From: Rhizopus arrhizus
Taxonomy: Eukaryota; Mucoromycota; Mucoromycetes; Mucorales; Rhizopodaceae
Direction: 5' to 3'
Assembly: GCA_024220505.1 (NCBI GenBank)
Contig: JAKZZE010000004.1
Location: forward strand, 1,364,001-1,428,000
DNA: 64,000 bases
Part shown: positions 22,930 to 33,318 of the stretch, in pieces
How positions within the stretch are numbered: position 1 is the first letter of the stretch
Layout of the letters: every line of letters begins with the position of its first letter
Made by a program: the position numbers and the translations under genes
The notes under the pieces: model-generated
What the model was told of the DNA's origin: nothing
Database searches by the model: none
Seen by the model: the letters and a program-made list of their open reading frames with translations, nothing else

Positions 22930-23665
22930 TTAATAGAAAGTAGTGGGTCTCTTGGCAACAAAGAGAGCACGGTGCTTCTTATCGGCCTTGACAATACGGT
23001 GAGGCAAGGGGAAAGAGAGTTTGGGAGTCAAGAGTTGCTTGATGTATTGGCGACGAACATCAGCATCCTTAACTTCAGCAACACGAATGATTTGAACAGA
23101 TCTGAAACGAGCACGGTGACGAGCAGCCATATCTTGGTCTATTATATTTCATTAGTAAACTATCAATCTCATTTTACAAAAACTTACAGCAAGTTTCGAC
23201 AGCTTCAACACGGCTCATGGCACGATATTCCTTGTACATGTTGTGAGTACCAGAACGAGAATCGTAACGAATCCAGATACCAAAGTTCTTGATTTGTTCA
23301 GGACGCTTTTCGTGAATCTATAATGGCTGCAGTTTAATAAATTGTTTATCGTATAAAACCACAATTATTTTACTTCGTTGACAGCGACGATCTCACCAGC
23401 AGCCTTCTTGACCTTGCGGAGCTTCTTCAAGAAGTACCAGAAACGAGACTTGGCGACAACAACGTTAGGAGCAAAGATACGCATACGGAAAAGCTTGGGA
23501 GAGGCTTCTGTTGCGGAAGGGAGCTTACGTCCAACCACCTGGTATTCGGTGAACTATACAAAAATAATTGAATCAGCACAAAGTTGTACATACTTTAGAG
23601 AAAAAGAAAAAAGTAAAAGAATTGGATGCAAAGGATGGTGGAAATGCTGTACGAATTGGAGACAT
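22930..23665 (-). CDS. RPL20: Ribosomal protein eL20 (L18a)
   Basis: A cytosolic 60S subunit protein. Exons on the minus strand read [97 protein letters not shown], and [20 protein letters not shown] through to KRPTTFY. The match covers the whole family. The first exon is uncertain. An ATG at 23663-23665 is in frame, with a perfect GTATGT donor just before FTEYQ, but it would add 24 unusual Ser/Phe-rich residues ([17 protein letters not shown]) where eL20 normally has only a few. A shorter first exon upstream is possible. Confidence 0.92.
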
Positions 23666-23689
23666 TTTTCGACTTATAGAGCATGATTA

Positions 23690-24880
23690 AACATTGCTGA
23701 TTAAGCGAGCATTCCAATGTTGGAGTTGTCAAAAATTATGTATCGAGTTGATGTGGATGAATCGAATTATCCATCCATTTTATTATGCAATTCATTCTTT
23801 CTCTTTATCCTTTTCTCTACTTTTTTTTTGAATAGACACATACTCTAGCCATGTTGCTTTTAAAGGAACAAAAGAAAGGGAAGGATTCCGGTAACACGTT
23901 GAGTCCCTTTCCATTGCTTGTTCTCTATCCACCCTCACCCTACACAACACACAACCATTGAAAATCTGTCACGGCTAAAGCTGTCCGGAGCATGCCCGGC
24001 TCTGCGTCAATTTTATTGTCCGACATACAATCATATTGCTTACTATAGCTTAGATTGAAGCAAATGCTCAGGACAAGCTCAAGCGATAATTGTATGATTA
24101 CGCACAAAATTTTATCATAAACGGCTTCAACTGCGACCTTTTTTTTTACTTTTTAACAAACACAAACATGACATTAATCTCGTAATTTACAAATGTTCAG
24201 TTGTAAGGTGAAATATTCTCGCACTCTAAGTGTGGAGATTTTCTGTACGCACTTTTCTCTAAAAGCGAGCCAGAGAATGTGTACACTATTAATCCTTCAA
24301 CTGCTTATCTGAAATACATGTGATTGTTTGTAATCACCAGCCTATTAAAACTTTCTGATCCTTTAAGACATATCCCTTCTGCCACAGTCCTGATGGTAAT
24401 TTACAAAGCCTGATATCAAAGACAATACTCTTTATACAAATAGAATCGAATAAATCCTATTGGATTCTTTTAAATTCTTATATCTAACATGTGGCGTAAA
24501 ATAAAGAAAAAAATGCTTTCTTTTGCTAGAAAGCTCAACTATATCATGTTAAAAACTCTCCAGTTGCTGGATATGTTTACGGAATATAATCCAAAACAAA
24601 AGAGAGCAGAAATCTTTCTTATAAAATAAACTTTAAATCGCAAATGCAAGGTATTAAGAAAGAGTACACCACCATTTTTCTTTTTCTCTTTCTCTTTAAT
24701 TAAAAATTATCCACGCATTTTATAAATAAAAAAGAAAAAAGTTGGCGACTTTTTTTTTTATCTTTTCTTCTGCACGTTCATCATAAAAAAAATGGATAAT
24801 ATTATTTACAAAGAAGGCTTAGGAAAATAATACGATAATAAAGGAAATGCAATAATAAATATTTAAATAAAAGTAGACAA
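23690..24880. other. Intergenic stretch, no gene seen
   Basis: Upstream flank of eL20. A somewhat GC-richer patch (about 23960-24010) has no coding pattern. The right end merges into A-rich sequence that may be the transposon flank of the relic starting near 24.9 kb. Confidence 0.4.
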
Positions 24881-24889
24881 CAATATACA

Positions 24890-26055
24890 TCTGATTGAAA
24901 ATGTGATAACTTTTGATATCTATATTGGTTTGAAACCATCTGAGAAAGAAGCTAAAGAGAAAAAAGGATTCATCCGCTGAAAAGCCTCAAAAAGATAATA
25001 AAAAGGGTTCATACAAGTATTATAAGGATGTTGAGAAGAAATAGCTTTTTTTCTTGTTGAGGAAAAAGGAATGCGTTTTAGAGCTGCCGTTCTGAAATAG
25101 CATTAATGTGCGCACAGCAGAGGGATGGGCTTCAAAGAAAAGTAAAGGCTCTCAGAAGTATATTCAAAGGTCATCTGGTGATGGAAGACCAATTGGTAGA
25201 CCTCCTGTTCTAACAGATGAGCACAAAAGTTACATGATTCAATGGGCGGACGAAGATACCGATTCTGTTGTGCTAGAAGATAGGCTTGATGTTTTGACTG
25301 AAAAGTTTGGATATCCTCTATAAGTTTGTTAGGCAAAAATGTAGGATTACCTCCAAGCAAACACATCTGTAATCTGATGAGAGAAATAGACGTGAAAAAA
25401 TTGAACAGCGCTATGAAAGGGTTAAGAGATAGATGGAGACTGACTTGGATTTCACTAGCAATTGTATGTTCATAGACGAAGCAGACTTCCATATAAATCT
25501 CAAGGGGAACTTTTCTTGGCCCAAAGAAGGAAGTCATGCAGTTGTAAAAGTTCCCAAAACAAGAACAAACACCACTACCATTTCTCCTTTCGGTGCTGTG
25601 AATATAAGTGTAAGACGGCCCCGAACACTAGCTACATCAAAAAGAAAAGAGCAACTGGACGGACAAAAGCGAAAGAGAGCAATAATGACGATACAATCAC
25701 TGGCCGCTACTTCAATTTTGTAAGCAGTACTTTAGATGTAATGGATAGACATGAACACATCTCACGGACATTATCTGGTAATGGTTAATGCACCCATTCA
25801 TAAGCTTGAAGACATTCAAAAAAACATTGAAAGCTGCGGCTATGGGTGTGTGTATCTACTACTTACTCTCCTGAACTCAATCCAATTGAGCAATTTTGGT
25901 CTGTTTGCAAAAGCAAATTCAAACAGCTGTTGGATGAGGAAATACCAACGACAAGAATTACAGATTCTTGCGACCGGGTCTTGTATAGTGACCTACAAGG
26001 ATTTTGTAGATATTCTGCATCGAAATTTGAAGACTGTCTCTACCGTAACGTGTGA
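24890..26055 (+). pseudogene. Decayed Tc1/mariner-type DDE transposase
   Basis: Pieces of a transposase lie in several frames. A helix-turn-helix linker (GRPIGRPPVLTDEHKSYMIQW) at 25108-25323 is followed by NCMFIDEADFHINLKGN (first Asp) from 25433, TTTISPFGAVNISVRRP, HEHISRTLSG, a damaged second motif (LVMVNAPIHK, where DNAPIH is expected) and TTYSPELNPIEQFWSVCKSK (third acidic position) ending near 26055. At least three frame changes and stops separate the parts. It is a different copy from the 15-16 kb relic, and the text is diverged enough to suggest a separate subfamily. No terminal inverted repeats were found by eye. Confidence 0.82.
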
Positions 26056-26259
26056 ATTTGTTTTATAAAATGCGCAAAGAATCTTTCCACAAACTGTACT
26101 TTACGACAACACATAGTAATGTTAATAAATTTAAAAAATTCACGACCATAAGGGCAGACTGTTTGCAAGACCTTGACTGGATCGCTCGCTACGATGTACC
26201 GTCTGACGTCAAGGGTTATGTTATTGAACTAAAGAAGGACATCGTATAGTGCCATTACC

Positions 26260-27040
26260 TGAATATATTTTTGATTTACTAATTTGCGTAACCATCTTAT
26301 ATAGCCTGACAAGACAACTATCAAGACAAAGAAAGCCAAGCGTGTATCAAAAAGTCCCATCAATAACCATGGAATCTTTATTTACAGCAACAATGGCACC
26401 GTCAGTTTTTCTTTTTACTAGGTGAATGAAGGCGACAGCAGCAGTAGCAATAAAAATAAGCGTCATTTCAATGTTGAAGGGAATGATAATGATGATCGAT
26501 TAAAGAAAAGCACAATGAAAAGGTATGTATAGTGACAGTCCTCAACTTGGAAGCGCTAACATTCTTCTGTATGTTCGTGGCATTTGGAATGACTAAGTTG
26601 CTTTCTTGCAAAATGGAATAAATTCAAAAAGGTTTCATCTTTACAGGTTAACATAAAAAATCATTAAAATATACTAATCAAACACCAACAAATTTCAATC
26701 AACTGATAGTTCAGAATACCATAACGTTATTCGAGTCGGCCGTGATGTTTTTTGGAGACCAAATCTTGATGAAGATTTGTACGACAACCATTTGAAATCA
26801 AAAAAGATACAGTGTTTGCGCTCCCCTCTAGAACTATGGAATACTTGAATTCCGTGATTGATAGTGTAAATTGGTATAGACATATTACGACGCTGATATC
26901 TTACCGATTATTATTTCTTTTTTTTTTTAAAAAAAAAAGGCAAACCTGAAAGAATACAAGAAGATGAAGGACGTCCCACATGATGGTGAAGAGGATGAAG
27001 TTGCCTTTGATTTTCTTGAAGACATATTTAAAGCATAGTA
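26260..27040 (+). other. Unassigned coding-like scraps
   Basis: Short, mutually shifted frames have protein-like composition: TIKTKKAKRVSKSPINNHG and NEGDSSSSNKNKRHFNVEG before 26525, YHNVIRVGRDVFWRPNLDED (about 26710-26790), and EYKKMKDVPHDGEEDEVAFD ending at a stop near 27040. They could be exons of one decayed gene or parts of a transposon accessory protein. I recognise no domain. Confidence 0.25.
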
Positions 27041-27492
27041 ATGATCAGTTTAATCATACTAAGATTTATAGATGAGTTTTGATATTGTGTTATCTCGTAA
27101 GAATAAAAAAAGACTATAAAATTCAACGAGACTTAGAAAGTTATCTTTTTATTTAATATTATTGTATCTGGTATTTATATCCTTTTCATGAAGATTCAAT
27201 TAAATCCTTTTCAAGATACTTTAATTCATTATAGCTATAGATCTAGTATGAATAAATTTTAGTATGAAGACCTGTTCCTGGTTATGCAAGTGGACTGTTT
27301 ATAATTATTTAAGTAGATCTATTTTTCATTTATGTCTCATTGCATCAGGAACTATATTAAAACAACTTGTATTGAGTTAAAGGAGTGGAATTAGTTATGA
27401 CCGAATAATAAAGAAAAGACTGTAATAAATCTTTGTAAAAGCATTCGCTACTCTGATTTCTTATAAATTGAATATGAATCATGTTTAAAGTA
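27041..27492. other. AT-rich spacer
   Basis: No gene or recognised repeat in this stretch; it separates the coding-like scraps from the LTR copy. Confidence 0.35.
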
Positions 27493-28058
27493 TGTTGGGA
27501 TACGACATAACGATTTAGGAAAAGATAAAAACAAAGATCAAGAAACAGTTTGGATACTTTTTGAGACTGATCTTTGTTTCAGTTTAAGTTAAAGTAAAAA
27601 TCATTCTAATTGAAGACAGGTATTTATATCTTATTGAGTGAGTGGCTTGATATCTTCTATTGTAAGCGTTCTTCTAATATTCAGGTACTTTAGCAAGTGT
27701 AATCTATAATTATGATTATGAAAACTTTTCATTTGTTCTTTGTATGTTTGTCATAGATTATCTTTTATTCTAGGAATTCCTCACTGATTTGAATAAGGTT
27801 ATTTTACGCGTTATTTCAATTATGTGAAAGATTAGCAATATTCCTGACATTGGATTGGATCTTGTTATTTTAGTTGATACTTCTTCTTATTAAAGAACTC
27901 TCATTAATACAAAACATATTCTAAAAGAACTTGTTTAATTGGAATTGATTGTATGATCTTATTTAAATAAACTTATATTTTTATTTAATTTAATTATGAT
28001 CTTGTATTAAGACATATATCTACCAATGTCTACTACAATCAATTACTGTTCTACAACA
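27493..28058 (-). mobile_element. Solo LTR, family A (about 566 bp)
   Basis: This copy is highly similar, in opposite orientation, to 61154-61720, and in the same orientation to 60548-60880. It starts TGTTGGG and ends CTACAACA, so it has the TG...CA ends of an LTR. Internal shared landmarks include ACTTTTTGAGACTGATCTTT and GAATTCCTCACTGATTTGA. No matching target-site duplication was visible, so the exact ends are approximate. No internal retrotransposon coding region flanks it. Confidence 0.7.
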
Positions 28059-28546
28059 ATTTTTAAAGTTAATTTTGTCACGTTATGCCAGAATTGCTTT
28101 GCTGACAATTGCTTGATCGACTAGGCATCATATACTTTGTATTCTTTATCTTTTTTGCTTACATAGGTCTACATTATATATAGCATTAATTCTGCATCGT
28201 GTACTGTTCATATAGCTATGCACTTTGGTTGTGATTATACTACTAAAAAGAATACATTTTTAAGTACTGAGTCTTCTTTTTGGGAGCATTCATTTGGCTT
28301 GATTCAATCAAGATTGCCGGTCACTATTATAACAATACCTGATGTCTTCACTTTGGAGCATTCCTACACTGTCTTTTACTATTTTTTTCTACTGGACAAC
28401 TTCCAAAACTCAAAAAAAATAAGCGTAATAGATCTGGCTTTTAAAGGATTTTTAATTTTTTAATAATAAACCTTAATAGAAATTGTCGAAAAAAAAATCT
28501 AATGATTATAATAATAACAATAATAATAAAGGCTTTTGCCTTCATA
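28059..28546. other. Spacer between LTR and pseudogene
   Basis: The 81-residue frame at 28218-28463 has no recognisable domain and is not supported as a gene. An AT-rich microsatellite (AATAATA-type) lies near 28505-28530. Confidence 0.3.
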
Positions 28547-29357
28547 TTAAGCCGTCAGATTGGATGGTGATGGTGGGATCTCTGTCTTGCCGTCTCTAAA
28601 TGCAACCCAGGTGCCTCTGGTCCATGCCTTTTTATCTGCCTTCAATGACTTTTTCTTCAAAGCCTTATTATATTTCTTGCTTTTAACGGACCTCTTGCTG
28701 TTTTCAACAGCGCTCTTTTGCTGCACATACTTGTTTTTGATCTCAATGACGGTTGTCTAAACAAAATAAGAAATAGTTAGCTCGCGTTTTTTTATTATTA
28801 TTATCGCTTTTAGCAAGTAGCTTACTTTGAAGGATAACAAATTCAGAGCGATATCTAGCATCCTATCCATTTGAGACAGTGAGTCGAGAATGCTACCATG
28901 GTAGATCTCATTAGCGACGTAGACCCCGGTGGCAGACAACGAAAGGTTTAGGATGAGGATCTCCAACCCACAGAGTTGAATACAATCCACGGTATCCAGG
29001 TTATGGCCTTTATTGATGTATATCTCAATGATCGATTTACACTCCACCATTAATTTACAGTGGTCGGATTGGTACTTGGAGGGTCCCAGGTCACTTTTTG
29101 CGGCTTCTAATACACCAGAATCTGTCTCATGGTTTACGAACTAGATTGTCTCGTCATTTAAGATTCTCAAATCCACCTTGAGATTGTTCTTTGGGCCAAT
29201 GTCATTTAAGGAAAGCTTGGTGTCCTCCCTAAAAAAAATGAATAGACCGCCAATATGCAGAGTAGTGTAACATATGATCAGATAGAACAACCTACCATTT
29301 CAACCTCAGGCCGGACTGCGCAAACAGTTTTTCCATTACTGATGACCAGAGTTTACA

Positions 29358-29461
29358 TACACTATTTCTAGAAATTAAAGTCGCATTTTGTAAAGTTTTA
29401 TAATACAATTTATATGTAATTGCGACAATTCACAGCGACTTTAATTTCTGGAAATATTGTA
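29358..29461. mobile_element. MITE of Tc1/mariner type, about 100 bp
   Basis: Two inverted ends, 29358-29384 and 29435-29461, match over about 27 bp with two mismatches. Both begin TACA and share AGAAATTAAAGTCGC. TA dinucleotides at both outer edges fit a Tc1/mariner TA target duplication. The interior is short and non-coding. Taking it out and leaving one TA restores the reading frame of the host pseudogene, which supports the boundaries. Confidence 0.82.
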
Positions 29462-29704
29462 TTTAGTCCCATTCAGAGACGTCAACACCTTCTTGAAAGA
29501 GGTACCGGTGATGCTTTACGAGCTTGAGAACCAACTCAACAAAAAAAAGACAAAAGCTCTCTTTATCATAATCTTGGTTTTCTTCAATATCAAATTGGTT
29601 TTGGAGCGATTTGGTTTTTCGGTACATAGACAACCAGTTAGGACCCCACGAGCGGTTATCTTGGTAACTTGCTATGATTGGTTTCAGTTGTTTTTTGACA
29701 TCAT

Positions 29705-30045
29705 TGTCATGTTTCGACATGTTAATAAGATACAGACTTATCATTCTGGACTAAATCTTTACAAATGAATTTGAATAAGAATAGATCCTGATAATTATCA
29801 CTGCCCTACACAGCCAAGTTTCACTTTCATCTCAACAGTTGATTACTAATATTAGTCTATAACTTTCTTCTTATACATGCCAAATCGTATCGGTCATAAC
29901 TATTTTTTGCCATCTAATCTCAGGTCTTGCTCAACTAATATAAATAGCCTTGAAATCTTTCTTTAATAAAAGTATTCGACTTTAGAACTATTGTTCGGTC
30001 TCGTTAATTCTTCTTTGTCCTATTTTTTATACTTAAAACACTTCA
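29705..30045 (+). mobile_element. Solo LTR, family C (341 bp), with ATCAT target duplication
   Basis: It begins TGTCATG and ends CACTTCA, and is flanked by ATCAT at 29700-29704 and 30046-30050, a perfect 5-bp target-site duplication. A nearly full-length inverted copy lies at 31476-31815 and a truncated direct copy at 62950-63157. It sits inside the pseudogene, and collapsing the duplication rejoins the frame (EKHD then DVKKQ). The matching ends and duplication make this the best-defined LTR in the window. Confidence 0.9.
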
Positions 30046-30626
30046 ATCATCGTGTTTTTCAATTTGATATTTTTTTGGAGGGAACGACTTCTTTAGCTCT
30101 TTCCATTGACTAGCTGTAAAAAGTGTACTTTGTGCCTCTGGATGGTCAAACGAAAGGTCAATGGTCGAGTTCAGACCCAGACTATCATGTTTCAAGTTAG
30201 AGGTTATTTTATGCAAGTAATTATAATTTACTACCTCACTATGGACTGATTATCCGTGTCAAGCAGTTTGAACTTAGGTTGGTGGTGCAGCGCAGCATTT
30301 TTCATGTGCGAGCCAACGGACGCACTAAGGCCAGCGACAAAGAGACCATCGCTCTCCTTTACCTACAAAGTTAAGATTAAAAAATAAATATATATTAAGT
30401 TATTGTGTAATATAATGTAATGTTTCTTTTTATAAGTAGATACCTCTTCGTGTAGGTCGGAAACAGGCAACAAGGTTTTCTCTTTTTTTTTTTGCAACTT
30501 TTGAATCTTTTTGTTCACGATCTCATTAAGCTAGTATTCAATGACAACCAATTCATTGTGTTTTCTTTTTTTCGTCAATGAACTGAGCGATGGCGTTTGC
30601 TCTTGTTGGTTCTCTTGGTTGTTCAT

Positions 30627-31475
30627 ATTTTAACACTTTAGTATTTAATAAAAGGTGGTAGGTATGGAAGTAAGAAAAAGAAAAAAGGTGAGACAACAAA
30701 TAAAAGCTAACTTCATGCTTTTGTTGTTCTGTAAATCCAATTTTTAAGCCCAGTTTTGTTTACATATACACTACACACACAAATAAAGAACTACCATTAA
30801 TCAAGATACGGATGAACGGTCTCTGAGACGAATGAATGCATCATTTCCAGGATTAGCTTGCATGATTATAAATAACAACAATTAGCATCGAGCAACGCTA
30901 TTTCTGCAAAATATGTTACAACAACAGAAATAGTGGTTTTTAGTTATAATGAAAATTTAAAGGCTTCTCCTTTTTATAATGCTGCGAACAGTTCAATGAA
31001 ATACCTTGAAACGAACAAGTTTACTTGTCTTTCCCAGTCTTCTTTATACAGGTAAGTAACAAAAAGATAAATTAGTCTATTGTAAAAGCTAATGCAGTTT
31101 TTAAGTATATTTATCATCAAGATAATGTTCTCTCTAAATAAGTCAAGGTTACCACTTTAGCTCTTTTTCTTTCGATCCACTTTTTATTTGAAGCGTTATA
31201 CTGTAATAAACATTAAGAAACAAAACTGTTTAGGAAAAGGGAGTTTTAGGTAAAATGTAATATAGCAACAAAGATAAAGAAATACTGTTAGAACTTGGTA
31301 TCTCTTTATTAAGTTAAGATAACTATGATTCAAATTCTACATGTAAAAAGTGAGAGTACTTATAGACATGATACGGATAAAGAATTAGGACAGATTTATA
31401 ATCAACTTGACAGAATAGATGATTACTATTTCTAATTATTAGTTTAGCCTGTTCCTAGCTTGTATTGTCAACTAT
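30627..31475. other. Intergenic sequence upstream of the pseudogene
   Basis: Probable former promoter side of the pseudogene followed by unassigned AT-rich DNA. No gene seen. Confidence 0.35.
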
Positions 31476-31815
31476 TGAAGTGTTTTAGTATAAAAAATAG
31501 GACAAAGAAGAATTAACGAGACCGAACAATAGTTCTAAAGTCGAATACTTTTATTAAAGAAAGATTTCAAGGCTATTTATATTAGTTGAGCAAGACCTGA
31601 GATTAGATGGCAAAAAATAGTTATGACCGATACGATTTGGCATGTATAAGAAGAAAGTTATAGACTAATATTAGTAATCAACTGTTGAGATGAAAGTGAA
31701 ACTTGGCTGTGTAGGGCAGTGATAATTATCAGGATCTATTCTTATTCAAATTCATTTGTAAAGATTTAGTCCAGAATGATAAGTCTGTATCTTATTGACA
31801 TATCAAAACATGACA
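31476..31815 (-). mobile_element. LTR, family C, inverted copy (340 bp)
   Basis: Reverse-complement copy of 29705-30045 with matching outer ends (TGAAGTG at the left, CATGACA at the right). The flanking pentamers ACTAT and CACGG do not match. Either the copy was rearranged after insertion or the flanks have mutated. Confidence 0.8.
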
Positions 31816-31933
31816 CACGGGGTGTGATGCAAGCAGGTAGTAATGGTAATCATAGAGTGTTTGCAATTGCCACCTTATTTAGTGTCAATCATTGCTGTCT
31901 TTATCTTATGTAATGGAGCCGTTGCATTTGTTA

Positions 31934-32508
31934 TGTTCTGGTAAAGTAATTTAAAGGTAACAATAAAAACCAAAGAATACTTTTTGAGACTGAACTTTAT
32001 TTAAGACAATCTTAATTGTTGAAAAGAAATCGTTACAAAGTATACTATTTATATTCTTCTATCAGTTGGCGGGTAAATGAGTAGTTATGAGCGTAGATCC
32101 AATAATTGACATGCTTGATTGAAGAATGATCACTGAATCGATTATGAAAATTTTTAATTCGTTGTTTTTATAGACCTTATTGTTCTTTAACTGATCTGGG
32201 AGAATTGCCCTGTCTTCATTGAGAGGAAAGATATATTTATATGAAATGCCTCCAGTCAGATCAAAGTTGACTAGGTACCTGATCCATTATTATTCATTTA
32301 CAGAAATGATGAATAGTAAAGGTCATGACTTATTTATTATTCATGTTTACTTTATAGAATGAATCTAATAGTGATAGTTTTATATAAAAAGAAGAAGAAT
32401 ATATTTTATTTAATAAAGATTTAAATTATTATCTTTTATCAATTTTAATATACTTCTTTTAGTTGTGATTATTCAATGTCTGTTATGATCAGACGCTGTT
32501 CTACAACA
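31934..32508 (-). mobile_element. LTR, family B (about 575 bp)
   Basis: It starts TGTTCTGG and ends CTACAACA. The first ~270 bp recur at 60886-61153. It shares the CTTTTTGAGACTGAACTTTATTT segment and the terminal CTGTTCTACAACA with family A, so A and B are diverged relatives. It includes TTCTATCAGTTGGCGGGTAA and a long AT-rich half. The ends lack a clear target duplication. Confidence 0.68.
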
Positions 32509-32514
32509 ATATGA

Positions 32515-33190
32515 ATTGACAAACCATTATTGATCGTCGACCATTCCTCCTACCATTGTAAATTCTGTAGGCTGTTTGTTGACTATAAACATGGCCCTTT
32601 CCAGTTCTTGCCGCTCATTCTCAAACTCTTCGTAAGATTTCTTTGAAGATGTGAAACATGTAGTAGAGCTTCGTCAATTGCTAGGATGACCAAAGTCGTT
32701 TTCCCATTTAGACTGGCCACCTAGCGACATGATTTGATGGTTATTGTATTCATGGCTTGTCTAGAGTGTTAAATGATCCTGTTCATTTCTACCTGAGGAA
32801 CCTTGATTCTCATTGTTTTGAAGTTGAAATTGAATCCCAGGAATTTTTATGATTTTGATAGTTAGTATGCTCTTTTCCCAGTGCATCAAGAAATCCAGTG
32901 TTGTTAAATGATTAACACCTTGGTTATCTTTTTCATATCGTTCATTGATTTGTCTAGGAGACAAATTTAGTCTAGACAATAGACCAAACGTGTCCCCTGC
33001 TTCCTAAGCGGTTCCACTGCATAACGCATCAGCTTCAAAAAAAGTCTAGGAGCTACACTCAGCCCGAAGGCTAGTGAACGATACTGGTAGACAATCCCTG
33101 TGAAAAAACGATAGAAATAGTCTTGACTTTCCGTACATTGACAGGATTACATTTGCGTCTTTTAAATCTAACTTTACCATAAGGTTGTCT
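32515..33190 (-). pseudogene. Decayed reverse-transcriptase fragment (DIRS/Ngaro- or Ty3-like)
   Basis: On the minus strand, near 33185-33140, the text LMVKLDLKDANVI matches the RT box usually written (V/I)DLKDAY. It continues in shifted frames with FLSFFHRDCLP, a stop, FEADALCSGT, then GDTFGLLSRLNLSPRQI and KDNQGVNHLTTLDFLMHWEKSILT, which fits the palm-thumb text HLxxLxFLINWxKS followed by IQFLGFxF. The catalytic YxDD is not recognisable. Several stops and frameshifts are present. The pattern is most like fungal DIRS/Ngaro elements, but a Ty3-type source is not excluded. Lies beside the family B LTR, though a link is unproven. Confidence 0.6.
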
Positions 33191-33318
33191 TTAAATTTTA
33201 AGCGAATTTTACTGACTTCTTATTTTCAAATTATTTGCAGTAGTATATTACACAACTATCCTTTTTCAAAAAAAAAGTCGCGCTTTTTAAAAACTTTTTT
33301 TTCTCTATATTTTAAACC

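Larger units (their letters stand above)
28547..30626 (-). pseudogene. Multi-exon pseudogene split by a solo LTR and a MITE
   Basis: On the minus strand an ATG at 30624-30626 (MNNQENQQEQTPSLSS) starts a chain of about six exons with good GT-AG introns, ending at a TAA at 28547-28549. Recognisable text includes KESDGLFVAGLSASVGSH, FTASQWKELKKSFPPKKY, QPxxASYQDNRSWGPNW-like sequence, LFAQSGLRLKW, NNLKVDLRILNDET, VLEAAKSDLGPSKYQSD, LMVECKSIIEIYINKG and a Lys-rich C-terminus. Lesions: in-frame stops at 30531, 29463 and 29141, a frameshift in an A run near 30485, a 341-bp solo LTR at 29705-30045, and a ~100-bp MITE at 29358-29461. The frame is continuous when each insertion and one copy of its target duplication are removed. 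From memory it resembles multi-copy Mucorales hypothetical proteins. The KVDLR...EAAK pair might be a PD-(D/E)XK-type core, which is speculation. Confidence 0.78.

Noticed and set aside
25103..25537. Minus-strand frame of 144 residues
   Set aside because: Antisense to the transposase relic and without any motif.
28218..28463. Plus-strand frame of 81 residues between LTR and pseudogene
   Set aside because: Phe/Ser/Thr-rich, no domain, sits in repeat-derived DNA.
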